Assembly (NCBI GenBank): GCA_051881315.1
Contig: JBJEPQ010000050.1
Span: 1 to 64,000, forward strand
DNA length: 64,000 nucleotides
DNA from: CAG-488 sp051881315
GTDB taxonomy: Bacteria > Bacillota > Clostridia > Oscillospirales > Acutalibacteraceae
Direction: 5' to 3'
A program made the translations under genes and the position numbers. Position 1 is the stretch's first letter. Each line of letters begins with the position of its first letter. This document shows positions 7,711 through 15,856 of this stretch, piece by piece. The notes under the pieces were generated by a model. It searched no databases, was not told the DNA's origin, and was given only the letters and a program-made list of their open reading frames with translations.

Positions 7711-8886
7711 TCAGTTCACACTAACGCTCTGTTTTTCCTTGCAGATTGAACATATCATACGGTTAAACACGGTCTTGAAGCTCAGACGTTCGACATAATG
7801 CGGCGAGGTCAGCTTATATTCGCCGAGCTTCTGCCCGTCAAGCGTAACCGTAACGGTGCCGAGAGTCTGATTCGATTCCACGGGAGCCTCGACTGCGGCG
7901 GCAAGGTCTATCTCCTGTTTAAGATCCTTTGCCTTGCCCTTTGGAATGAGAAACTTAGCATTTCCCGATATCTGCGGTGTGACCGTTCTCTCCTCGCCCA
8001 TAATTATATTCACATCTGTTATCAGGGATTTGTCGATCTGCGGCGTGACAGTTTCGTAATTTGCAAAGCCCCAGTTCAGCATCGCCTTAGCTCCCTCAAA
8101 TCTGTCCTTGCTGTTGTCCGCTCCCATAACGACAGCAATCAGACTTGTACCGTCCCTCGTTGCGGTAGCGGAGATACAACAGCCTGCCTTTGAGGTCGTA
8201 CCTGTTTTAAGTCCCGTTGCGCCCTCGTAAAAGCGGATAAGCTTGTTTGTGTTGACAAGCTCTGTTTTGCCGTCACGCAGTGAGTCCATCCAGATCTTTG
8301 TGTATTGGAGAATAAACGTATGCTTCATCAGCTCCCTTGACATAAGGGCAACATCGTATGCCGTTGTCAGGTGAGTTTCCGAGGTGTCGTCAAGTCCCGT
8401 GCAGTTGTCAAAATGGGTGTTCTTCATTCCAAGCTCCGCCGCCCGCTCGTTCATCATTGTCACAAAGCCCTCGTCGCTTCCTGCAATGTACTCGCCGAGA
8501 GCCGTGCAGGCGTCGTTTGCGCTGTAAACCGCCGTCGCTTTCAAAAGCTCCTCAACGGTCATCACTTCACCCTCCTTGAGCCATATCTGAGAGCCGCCCT
8601 TTTTCGACGCTTCGGTACTCGTCGTCACCTCGTCGGTCAGTCGGATAGTGTTGCTGTCGATCGCCTCGGCAATCAGGAGCATCGACATAATCTTTGTAAC
8701 CGACGCAGGATACAGCTTTTCGTTCTCATTCATTTTCATCAGCACCCTGCCTGTTGTCTGATCCATCAGTATTGCCGATTTCGCCTTGACGTCAATCGGC
8801 ATCATACTCTCGTTCTCTGCCGAAGCAAAAATTCCGAACGAGGCAAAAACAAGGACAAAACACATCACTACGCATAGCTTTTTCAT
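7711..8886 (-). CDS. D-alanyl-D-alanine carboxypeptidase (penicillin-binding protein 5/DacF type)
   Basis: Trims the terminal D-Ala from peptidoglycan stem peptides outside the membrane. From the ATG at 8886, after GGAGG, the protein has 391 residues: a signal peptide of about 23 residues, the S-x-x-K site SVTK (Ser62-Lys65), the S-x-N motif in YSANDA and the KTG triad in LKTGTTSKAG. A C-terminal beta domain follows (TVTLDGQKLGEYKL), as in PBP5/DacF. In-frame codons upstream of 8886 lie over the divergent mtaB promoter, so I excluded them. A tail after the beta domain is short and may form the membrane contact. Confidence 0.93.
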   Translation of the reverse strand: MKKLCVVMCFVLVFASFGIFASAENESMMPIDVKAKSAILMDQTTGRVLMKMNENEKLYPASVTKIMSMLLIAEAIDSNTIRLTDEVTTSTEASKKGGSQIWLKEGEVMTVEELLKATAVYSANDACTALGEYIAGSDEGFVTMMNERAAELGMKNTHFDNCTGLDDTSETHLTTAYDVALMSRELMKHTFILQYTKIWMDSLRDGKTELVNTNKLIRFYEGATGLKTGTTSKAGCCISATATRDGTSLIAVVMGADNSKDRFEGAKAMLNWGFANYETVTPQIDKSLITDVNIIMGEERTVTPQISGNAKFLIPKGKAKDLKQEIDLAAAVEAPVESNQTLGTVTVTLDGQKLGEYKLTSPHYVERLSFKTVFNRMICSICKEKQSVSVN

Positions 8887-8950
8887 AAAATATACCTCCT
8901 CTGTGGTTAGCACATATATAAATATATGATCCGAGGCTTTTAAATAAAAC

Positions 8951-8979
8951 TTGCACTCACCGGGATTTTGCATTATAAT
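8951..8979 (+). promoter_or_regulatory. Promoter of mtaB
   Basis: TTGCAC (8951-8956), 17-base spacer, perfect TATAAT (8974-8979). It shows that translation of mtaB must begin downstream, supporting the TTG start at 9013. Confidence 0.8.
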
Positions 8980-9012
8980 TGTATCTCAGATACACATACG
9001 GAGTTGATATTT

Positions 9013-10293
9013 TTGAAAATCGCATTTTACACACTCGGCTGCAAGGTCAATCAATACGAATCGCAGGCAATGTCGGAAAAAATGGCGGCAAACGGCTTTG
9101 AAGTCGTTGCGCCCGACGAAAACGCCGATATCTATGTTATCAACTCCTGTACCGTTACCGCAGAAAGCGACCGAAAGACACGTCAGGCGGTCAGAAAATT
9201 TAAACGCAACCACCCCGAAAGCATAGTCGTTCTTACAGGCTGTATGCCGCAGGCATTTCCGCAGGACGCAGAAAAGCTGGAACAGGCCGACATCGTCCTC
9301 GGCAACAGGAACAATTTCAAGCTTCTTGACCTGATAAAGCAATATTTCGGCTGCGGTCAGCGTATAATCGACATTGAAGAACACAAGACGGGCGACAAAT
9401 TCACGGGTGGAGCGATTTCAGGCTTTGACCGCCGCACAAGGGCGATAGTCAAGATTGAGGACGGCTGTAACCGCTTCTGCTCCTACTGTATTATTCCTTA
9501 TTCAAGGGGCAGAGTGCGTTCAAAGCCGATTGACGAATTGCAGACGGAGCTTAAACGTCTCAGCGACGCAGGCTATGCCGAGGTCGTTCTGGTAGGAATA
9601 AACCTTTCCGCCTATGGCAGCGATATCGGGCTGAACATCTGCGACGCCGTTGAGCTTGCCGCAGGAATGAATTTTCAGCGTGTCCGTCTCGGATCGCTTG
9701 AACCGGATCATATAACCGACGAGGTTATCGAAAGACTTGCAAAAATCGAAAAATTCTGTCCTCAGTTTCATATCTCGCTTCAAAGCGGATGCGACAACAC
9801 TCTCAAGGCGATGAACAGGCATTACACGGCGGAGGAATATTACGAGCTTTGCCGCAAGCTGCGTTCAAGCTTCCCCGACGCAACGATAACCACCGACATA
9901 ATGGTCGGCTTCCCGACGGAAAGCGATGGGGATTTTGACGAAAACGTCCGCTTCGCTGAGAAAATCGGTTTTGAAAAAGTCCACGTCTTCCCCTACTCTC
10001 CCCGTGAGGGCACAAAGGCGGCAAAAATGCCGCAGATTGAAAAATCGGTCAAGGAACGCCGCAGTCATATAATGATTGAAAAGACCGAGGCGGTCAGGCA
10101 GGAATTTTTGAAAGCTCAGGTCGGCAAAACGGTCGAGGTGCTCTTTGAAACAAGACATTCCGACGGCTTCACCGAGGGCTACACCAAAAATTACACCCCT
10201 GTTAAAATCAAAAAAGACCTCCCCTGCGGCATCATAACCAAAGTCAGGCTCACCGCCGCCGACGGTGACTTCTGCATAGGAGAGGAAATATAA
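9013..10293 (+). CDS. mtaB: tRNA t6A37 methylthiotransferase MtaB
   Basis: A radical-SAM enzyme that adds a methylthio group to t6A at position 37 of ANN-decoding tRNAs. The 426-residue protein has the N-terminal UPF0004 iron-sulfur domain, beginning KIAFYTLGCKVNQYES, whose form is typical of MtaB rather than MiaB; further cysteines are in NSCTVT and TGCMPQ. The radical-SAM motif CNRFCSYC follows, and a C-terminal TRAM-like region ends the protein. The start is a TTG with GGAG nine bases before it; the promoter at 8951-8979 rules out the earlier in-frame start at 8968. Confidence 0.93.
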   Translation: MKIAFYTLGCKVNQYESQAMSEKMAANGFEVVAPDENADIYVINSCTVTAESDRKTRQAVRKFKRNHPESIVVLTGCMPQAFPQDAEKLEQADIVLGNRNNFKLLDLIKQYFGCGQRIIDIEEHKTGDKFTGGAISGFDRRTRAIVKIEDGCNRFCSYCIIPYSRGRVRSKPIDELQTELKRLSDAGYAEVVLVGINLSAYGSDIGLNICDAVELAAGMNFQRVRLGSLEPDHITDEVIERLAKIEKFCPQFHISLQSGCDNTLKAMNRHYTAEEYYELCRKLRSSFPDATITTDIMVGFPTESDGDFDENVRFAEKIGFEKVHVFPYSPREGTKAAKMPQIEKSVKERRSHIMIEKTEAVRQEFLKAQVGKTVEVLFETRHSDGFTEGYTKNYTPVKIKKDLPCGIITKVRLTAADGDFCIGEEI

Positions 10294-10299
10294 AGACTA

Positions 10300-10331
10300 A
10301 CGCTGTACCGCTCAAAAGAGTTGTACAGCGT
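10300..10331 (+). terminator. Hairpin after mtaB
   Basis: ACGCTGTAC (10300-10308) pairs with GTACAGCGT (10323-10331), just after the mtaB stop codon. The T run is weak (AGTTTATGTT). Confidence 0.5.
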
Positions 10332-10348
10332 AGTTTATGTTATGAAAA

Positions 10349-10382
10349 TGCACCTCCGAGAGCATATGGCTTCGGAGGTGCA
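10349..10382 (-). terminator. Hairpin after the LCP gene
   Basis: TGCACCTCCGA (10349-10359) pairs with TCGGAGGTGCA (10372-10382). It lies after the stop codon of the minus-strand LCP gene. The following T run (TTTTCATAAC) is modest. Confidence 0.5.
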
Positions 10383-10405
10383 AATTATAGCTTAATATAA
10401 AATTG

Positions 10406-11671
10406 TTATGCTTTTGATGTTTTCACTTCGGTACCGTCATAGATTACGGAATGAATATATTTCGTTGTTTCATCCCAGTCAACAATGATGACCTCCAAAC
10501 CGTCCCGCATTTCATATTGAGTTGCCTTTTGCGGTACAATATATTGCTCTAACAGCCAAGACAAATATGTATCGAGCTCAGAAACTTTTTTGACAAGCTC
10601 CGATTTACTGAGATTTGTGGTGACATACGGAAGAACAGTATCGAGAAAGTTCAGTTTTTGCGAAGTGTTCATTGTTCCGGCCTTATTCATAATTGATTTA
10701 AGGACTTTTCTTTGACGTCCCGTTCTTGTTCTATCGGAATCTGTTTTTCTGAGTCTTACATAACGCAGAGCCTGAGAACCGTTCATGAGATATTTTCCGC
10801 CCGGAAGAGAATCTGTGTTGAAAACAAAGCTTGCTTCTTTTTTAGTCATATCAACAGACACGCCGTTGAGCGAGTCTATTATTTTTTCAAATCCCTCAAA
10901 GTTAGCGGTAACATATCTGTCGATCCTGACCTTGTAATTCTGTTCAATCGTCTCGACAAGCAGACTTGCTCCTCCGTAAGCGTGAGCGGTATTCAAGCGT
11001 TTGTTACCGTGTCCCGGTATAGCCGCATATGTTGCACGGGAAAGTGAAATAAGCTTTACGGTTTTCTTTGCTTTGTTTATTGACGCAATAATAATTGCAT
11101 CGGAACGGTAAAACTTAGGAGTATCTGCATCTGCGTTATCAACATTGCCGGCATCGTACCCTGCGATAAGAAGATTATAAACATCGTCGCTGTACCAAAG
11201 CTCGTTGTCGCTGATATTTTTTTCTATACTCTCGTCAGCTTTCTTTTTTACTTCTTTTCCGATATTGCTGATTTCAATACTCTCTCCGTTCTCCACAATA
11301 ATGTCATAATCGGAATAATCTTCTGCCGCATCTTCGTTCAAATTGTCATCCGAACTGTCTTTAGAATCCGAAATCGGTTTTGATCCAACAATATCAAAAT
11401 CAAGCTGTTCCTCTTCGTCCAGCTGTTTCATCAAATCCGAGTTTGCAGTTGCGACCTCTTTTATATCTCCGTAATTGACTTTATTGAGGTAATGATTGAA
11501 AACAGCGAAGACAATAATAACTACAGCCAGGAAGACAGAAAGTATAGAAACACATACCGATATTATTATTTTTTCTTTCTTCTTCTGAGGAAGATCTGCA
11601 ATATCATTTTTTGTATTTTTAATTCTATCAATTATTTTGCTGAGTTTCTCCTGTCTGCGCCAATAAGTCAT
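10406..11671 (-). CDS. LytR-CpsA-Psr (LCP) family cell-wall polymer ligase
   Basis: LCP proteins transfer lipid-linked teichoic acids or capsular glycans onto peptidoglycan at the outer face of the membrane. The 421-residue protein has a cytoplasmic head, one membrane span (about residues 38-60), an acidic stalk of about 90 residues, then the LCP domain: NLLIAGYDAG, FYRSDAIIIASINKAKKTVKLISLSR, GGASLLVETIEQ, and the arginine cluster RYVRLRKTDSDRTRTGRQR. AGGGG precedes the ATG at 11671. The neighbours (wall repeat proteins, acyltransferase, CDP-glycerol-type transferase) fit a polymer attachment role. Confidence 0.92.
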   Translation of the reverse strand: MTYWRRQEKLSKIIDRIKNTKNDIADLPQKKKEKIIISVCVSILSVFLAVVIIVFAVFNHYLNKVNYGDIKEVATANSDLMKQLDEEEQLDFDIVGSKPISDSKDSSDDNLNEDAAEDYSDYDIIVENGESIEISNIGKEVKKKADESIEKNISDNELWYSDDVYNLLIAGYDAGNVDNADADTPKFYRSDAIIIASINKAKKTVKLISLSRATYAAIPGHGNKRLNTAHAYGGASLLVETIEQNYKVRIDRYVTANFEGFEKIIDSLNGVSVDMTKKEASFVFNTDSLPGGKYLMNGSQALRYVRLRKTDSDRTRTGRQRKVLKSIMNKAGTMNTSQKLNFLDTVLPYVTTNLSKSELVKKVSELDTYLSWLLEQYIVPQKATQYEMRDGLEVIIVDWDETTKYIHSVIYDGTEVKTSKA

Positions 11672-11766
11672 TTTATTATCCCCTGTTATCCAAATCAAGA
11701 CCCTGAAATAAATCAGGGTCCAATTTATAAGTAATTATTTAATATGCTTTATGAATTGTCAAAAAA

Positions 11767-13077
11767 TTATTTTCCGACAACCTTGCCGTTTTCAACTCTC
11801 CAAGTACCGTACTGATTTGAAGCGTAGCCGTTATACTTGAAGTTTATTGTTCCGTTCTGGACATACCACCAACCGTACTGGTTCTTGGCAAGTCCTTGGA
11901 ATTTATAGTCAATGGTGCCGTTCTTGATATACCACCAGCCGTACTGATTCTTTGCAAGTCCGTTGAACTTATAATCAATCTTACCGTTGCTGAAATACCA
12001 CCAACCGTATTGATTCTTAGCCATTCCGTTATACTTGCTGTTAAGCTTTCCGTTTTCCGCATACCACCAACCATACTGGTTCTTTGCCATGCCGGTATAG
12101 GAGAAGTCGATAGTACCGTCATTCACATACCACCAGCCGTACTGATTTTTGGCAAGACCGGTATAGTTGAAGTCGATAGTACCGTTATTCACATACCACC
12201 AAAGTCCGTCGTAAGGACTCTTTACAAGTCCTACATAATCAAAATCTTTTTTGCCGTTCTTTACATAATGAATGGCATCTTCACCTTCAAATATACCTGT
12301 AAATCCAAAATCAATTACGCCATCGCGAACAAGCCACCAACCATAATAGTTTCTTACAATTCCGACATAGTAAAAATCAATTTCATTGTTGCTGTAATAT
12401 TTCCAACCTAATGAGTCTCTGAAAAGTCCGTTCAGTTCAACAGATTTAACTTCTATCGGAAAATAAGTATTAAATCCGAAATTGCCGAGTGAACAGTCGG
12501 CATAGAAGACCAAAGCATCGTGAATGCCGTCCAAGCCCAATCTAAGCGTACGGTTAAGTGCCGCCTGTGCGTCATCAGTATTTACCTCAAAATAATAAGA
12601 CTCATCTAATATTTCAAAGTCATAAAATGAATCAAATATATAATCAGTCGCAAAGACATCGCAAATACCCTGAACATAATCTTCATCGTCATCATCGCAA
12701 TATACATATGTTGCATAAATATCGTCCTCAGGACAAAGAATCATTTCAACACATCTGTAATTATACGAATAACTATCATCATAATCAGAATCATCGTATA
12801 TCAAATGAATTCTATTATATTCAACATCGGCAACAAATGAAACGTATTCTGTATTGCTGATTGAATAATCAACCCAGTAATCTCCCTGATCATCCACATA
12901 TCCGAGAGTACAGATTAAATTCCATAAATAATCATAGCTGTTTTCAACCGAATCATAGGCAGAAGCCTTTGTTGAAAATACGGATCCGACGTTTAACAGA
13001 TTTGCGGCAGGAACCGATAACGCCAACAAGAGTGTGGCAAGCATTGTCGCAAAAAATATTTTTATTGATTTTTTCAT
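11767..13077 (-). CDS. Secreted protein with tandem wall-binding-like repeats (copy A)
   Basis: A 436-residue protein with a signal peptide of about 40 residues, a unique N-terminal domain rich in Asp and Tyr, and about eleven C-terminal repeats of 20-23 residues. The repeat unit is AKNQYGWWYVKNGTIDFKYNG or close to it, with the fixed elements GWWY, NG and YxG; it resembles choline/glucan-binding repeats in rhythm but is not one I can name with certainty. The last six repeats are nearly identical in DNA to those of the gene at 13128-14477. It probably anchors non-covalently to the envelope. Confidence 0.8.
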   Translation of the reverse strand: MKKSIKIFFATMLATLLLALSVPAANLLNVGSVFSTKASAYDSVENSYDYLWNLICTLGYVDDQGDYWVDYSISNTEYVSFVADVEYNRIHLIYDDSDYDDSYSYNYRCVEMILCPEDDIYATYVYCDDDDEDYVQGICDVFATDYIFDSFYDFEILDESYYFEVNTDDAQAALNRTLRLGLDGIHDALVFYADCSLGNFGFNTYFPIEVKSVELNGLFRDSLGWKYYSNNEIDFYYVGIVRNYYGWWLVRDGVIDFGFTGIFEGEDAIHYVKNGKKDFDYVGLVKSPYDGLWWYVNNGTIDFNYTGLAKNQYGWWYVNDGTIDFSYTGMAKNQYGWWYAENGKLNSKYNGMAKNQYGWWYFSNGKIDYKFNGLAKNQYGWWYIKNGTIDYKFQGLAKNQYGWWYVQNGTINFKYNGYASNQYGTWRVENGKVVGK

Positions 13078-13127
13078 AATTTTACCCCATTATTTTTATC
13101 CTAATATTTTAACAAGCAGCGTATAAT

Positions 13128-14477
13128 TTATTTTCCGACAACCTTGCCGTTTACAACTCTCCATGTACCGTACTGATTTGAAGCGTAGCCGTTGTACTTG
13201 AAATTTATTGTTCCGTTCTGAACATACCACCAGCCATACTGGTTCTTGGCAAGTCCTTGGAATTTATAGTCAATGGTGCCGTTCTTGATGTACCACCAAC
13301 CGTACTGATTCTTTGCAAGTCCGTTGAACTTGTAATCAATCTTACCGTTGCTGAAATACCACCAACCGTATTGATTCTTAGCCATGCCGTTATACTTGCT
13401 GTTAAGCTTTCCGTTTTCCACAAACCACCAGCCGTATTGGTTCTTAGCCATGCCGGTATAGGTGAAGTCGATAGTACCGTTATTCACATACCACCAACCG
13501 TACTGATTTTTAGCAAGGCCTGTATAACTAAAATCTATATAGCCGTAATCAACAAACCACCACAGTCCGTCATCGGGATCCTTAACAAGTCCTACATAAT
13601 CAAAATCAGCTTTTCCGTTCTTTATGTAGAGATAATCATAATAGTCACCGCAATCAATCTCCGCAAAACCCGTATATCCGAAATCTATACCGCCGTTTCT
13701 TACATACCAAACGCCAAAATAATTATCCGCAATTCCTTCATAGTCATAATCAATTTCACTATCGGTATAATACTTCCATCCGAAGCTGTCACGAAGAAGG
13801 CCGTTTAATTCGGTTGAATTTAATTCGTCAGAAAATCCGGAATAAATATCAAATCCCAAATAACCCAAATCCATGCCGGCATAACAAGTCAAGCAATAAT
13901 TGATTTGCTCAATCGCATTTATAACAAGATATGAAAAGAACTCGTTGTTATCTTCATAATAACCATCAAAAAACGGAGAACACTCAATTATATTGACATC
14001 AGTATAAAAAGTGTACGGATTGTACTCAGATCCATAAACCGTGCAAACTCCGCGAATATAATCTATGTCCTCGGATTCATCGTCGCAGTAATATTCAGAA
14101 CCAACACCGCAATAATAAACATCGTTATTTCGAGTAATCAACAAAATGACATAATCGCGACCATCTATGTACCCATAATCCTCAAAATACGCTTCTATCA
14201 CATCTTGTTCTGAATTGTATGTAAAACGTACATAATAAAATGAAGAACTCAAATCATATTCAACGTACTTAAATCCTTTTTCATCAACATTTGAATGACT
14301 GAGAACATCAATAAAATTATAAAGGTAATCAAAACCAAGCTCTTCATCCTCATATGCCGAGGCTTTTATTGAAAGTGAACTTGTATCAATTTTTAATAGA
14401 TTAGCCACCGGTGCAGACATCACCAGCATTACTGCGGCAAGGACTGCCGACAGAATTTTAGATAACGATTTTTTCAT
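13128..14477 (-). CDS. Secreted protein with tandem wall-binding-like repeats (copy B)
   Basis: A 449-residue paralogue of the gene at 11767-13077, 50 bases upstream in the same orientation. It has a signal peptide (residues 1-40, ending near KASAYE), a diverged acidic N-terminal domain of about 200 residues and the same tandem GWWY repeats. The start at 14477 follows AGGAGGAATA. The C-terminal 350-400 bases match copy A almost exactly while the N-terminal halves differ strongly, which suggests duplication followed by gene conversion or selection on the repeats. Function beyond wall association is unknown. Confidence 0.8.
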   Translation of the reverse strand: MKKSLSKILSAVLAAVMLVMSAPVANLLKIDTSSLSIKASAYEDEELGFDYLYNFIDVLSHSNVDEKGFKYVEYDLSSSFYYVRFTYNSEQDVIEAYFEDYGYIDGRDYVILLITRNNDVYYCGVGSEYYCDDESEDIDYIRGVCTVYGSEYNPYTFYTDVNIIECSPFFDGYYEDNNEFFSYLVINAIEQINYCLTCYAGMDLGYLGFDIYSGFSDELNSTELNGLLRDSFGWKYYTDSEIDYDYEGIADNYFGVWYVRNGGIDFGYTGFAEIDCGDYYDYLYIKNGKADFDYVGLVKDPDDGLWWFVDYGYIDFSYTGLAKNQYGWWYVNNGTIDFTYTGMAKNQYGWWFVENGKLNSKYNGMAKNQYGWWYFSNGKIDYKFNGLAKNQYGWWYIKNGTIDYKFQGLAKNQYGWWYVQNGTINFKYNGYASNQYGTWRVVNGKVVGK

Positions 14478-14507
14478 CTTATTCCTCCTGAATAGCTTTG
14501 CAATCAC

Positions 14508-14536
14508 AGTATATCATTTCACAGAAAATGTTTCAA
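14508..14536 (-). promoter_or_regulatory. Promoter of the tandem repeat-protein genes
   Basis: On the minus strand TTGAAA (14531-14536) and TATACT (14508-14513) are spaced by 17 bases, about 30 bases before the start of copy B. Confidence 0.6.
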
Positions 14537-14706
14537 TGAAGTACTGCAATGATTTTTGAAGCGTAACAAATGAATAAATTTTATTCTCTCCGCTTTACGA
14601 ACATTAGAAAACAGTTTATTATCAGCTAAATTATTTCATTTTTTATTCCCCCTCAAAGAATATATACATAATATAACACATATTACAAAATATTGCAATA
14701 TACAAA

Positions 14707-14740
14707 ATCTCCCCGAAATCAAACGCTTTTTCGAGGAGAT
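14707..14740 (-). terminator. Terminator of the acyltransferase gene
   Basis: ATCTCCCCGAAA (14707-14718) pairs with TTTCGAGGAGAT (14729-14740) with one G-U. On the minus strand a TTTTG stretch follows. The remainder of the 14541-14706 gap is AT-rich with no further feature. Confidence 0.6.
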
Positions 14741-14753
14741 ACAGAGAATAATA

Positions 14754-15842
14754 TTATATTTTACTCAGAATTTTAGAACACAATTTGTCATAACCCGTAT
14801 ATTTTTTCAAAAGATCAATAACTATCGAAAGCAATACGGATAAAACAAGAAGCACTCCGAATGTTAACATTGAGTATTTAAGTCCGTAAAGAAAATCTTT
14901 CAGGAAAAACGCTCTGAGCAGAGTGTGAGAAAGAAAGATATTCATTGAATGTTTACCCAAAAACCAAAGAACGTTTCTCAGTCCCGGTATGGGCGCAAGA
15001 ATTGTATAGCAATATATTACGACAAACAAAGGAATAATTCCGTCTCGAAGATAGCTGACATTACAATCCATATACCGACGCTCGTAAACACATAAAACAA
15101 ATATTGCGGAATAAACAAATAATTTAAGAATATAATCAACTACTCTATTCTTCTTTATCCATTTAAATTCCTTTATTTTCACAAGCAGATCTTTGTCGGC
15201 ACAAATCATTCCAAGCTCAAGGGTAAACGTCCAGCGTATCATATCAAAATTGACAATTTTATCGTCAAAAGCATGTTTGATAAATCCGTTAAACAAAAAC
15301 GTCACAACAAGCAGTGCAATCATTCCGTATTTCTTATAAAAACGATACAGAACAGGCATTATTGCAATAATGATAAGAGCAAGACTCATATACCACCATG
15401 TACCGATAAGAGTCGGCGTTCCGAACAATTCGGAAAGTCCGAGAAAATCGTACAGAACATAAATAAACCTGTTGATAATATGAGGATCTTTATACACATT
15501 CAGCATTGACGGCATGATAATTGCCGATGAAATGATGCTGAGCACAAAAATAAACCAAAATCCTGACATTAAAGAAAAGGTTCGTCTGCCGATTTGACGC
15601 TTATACCCGTCCTCTGGCGTTTTTTCAAGAGTTTTCGCTATGCCGTATCCCGAAAGAAATACGAACAGCGCAACACAAATCTTAAAAAACGAAGCTATCG
15701 TAACCGTCTGGGACTCGGTCAGCGGAAAAAAGTTCATTTCAAAGCCGGCGTATCTGCCCGGACTTTCAAAGCAATGGTGAAAAAGCATCATAAGTATTGC
15801 GACGCCCTTTACCAAAGCAGTATCCTTTTTAGTAAACTGCAT
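14754..15842 (-). CDS. Acyltransferase 3 family membrane protein
   Basis: A 362-residue integral membrane protein with about ten hydrophobic segments. The N-terminal KGVAILMMLFHHCFE carries the family's catalytic-type His, followed by the FLSGYGIAK motif. Such proteins O-acylate sugars of surface polysaccharides, lipids or peptidoglycan. It lies 15 bases downstream of the large glycosyl/glycerophosphotransferase on the same strand, so O-acetylation of the polymer made by that enzyme is a reasonable guess. The substrate cannot be read from sequence. Confidence 0.88.
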   Translation of the reverse strand: MQFTKKDTALVKGVAILMMLFHHCFESPGRYAGFEMNFFPLTESQTVTIASFFKICVALFVFLSGYGIAKTLEKTPEDGYKRQIGRRTFSLMSGFWFIFVLSIISSAIIMPSMLNVYKDPHIINRFIYVLYDFLGLSELFGTPTLIGTWWYMSLALIIIAIMPVLYRFYKKYGMIALLVVTFLFNGFIKHAFDDKIVNFDMIRWTFTLELGMICADKDLLVKIKEFKWIKKNRVVDYILKLFVYSAIFVLCVYERRYMDCNVSYLRDGIIPLFVVIYCYTILAPIPGLRNVLWFLGKHSMNIFLSHTLLRAFFLKDFLYGLKYSMLTFGVLLVLSVLLSIVIDLLKKYTGYDKLCSKILSKI

Positions 15843-15856
15843 ATTTTCACAACCTG

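Noticed and set aside
11800..12200. Regularly spaced repeats that could suggest a CRISPR array
   Set aside because: The units are about 66 bases in frame with a protein and encode GWWY repeats; spacers are not unique and repeats are not identical.
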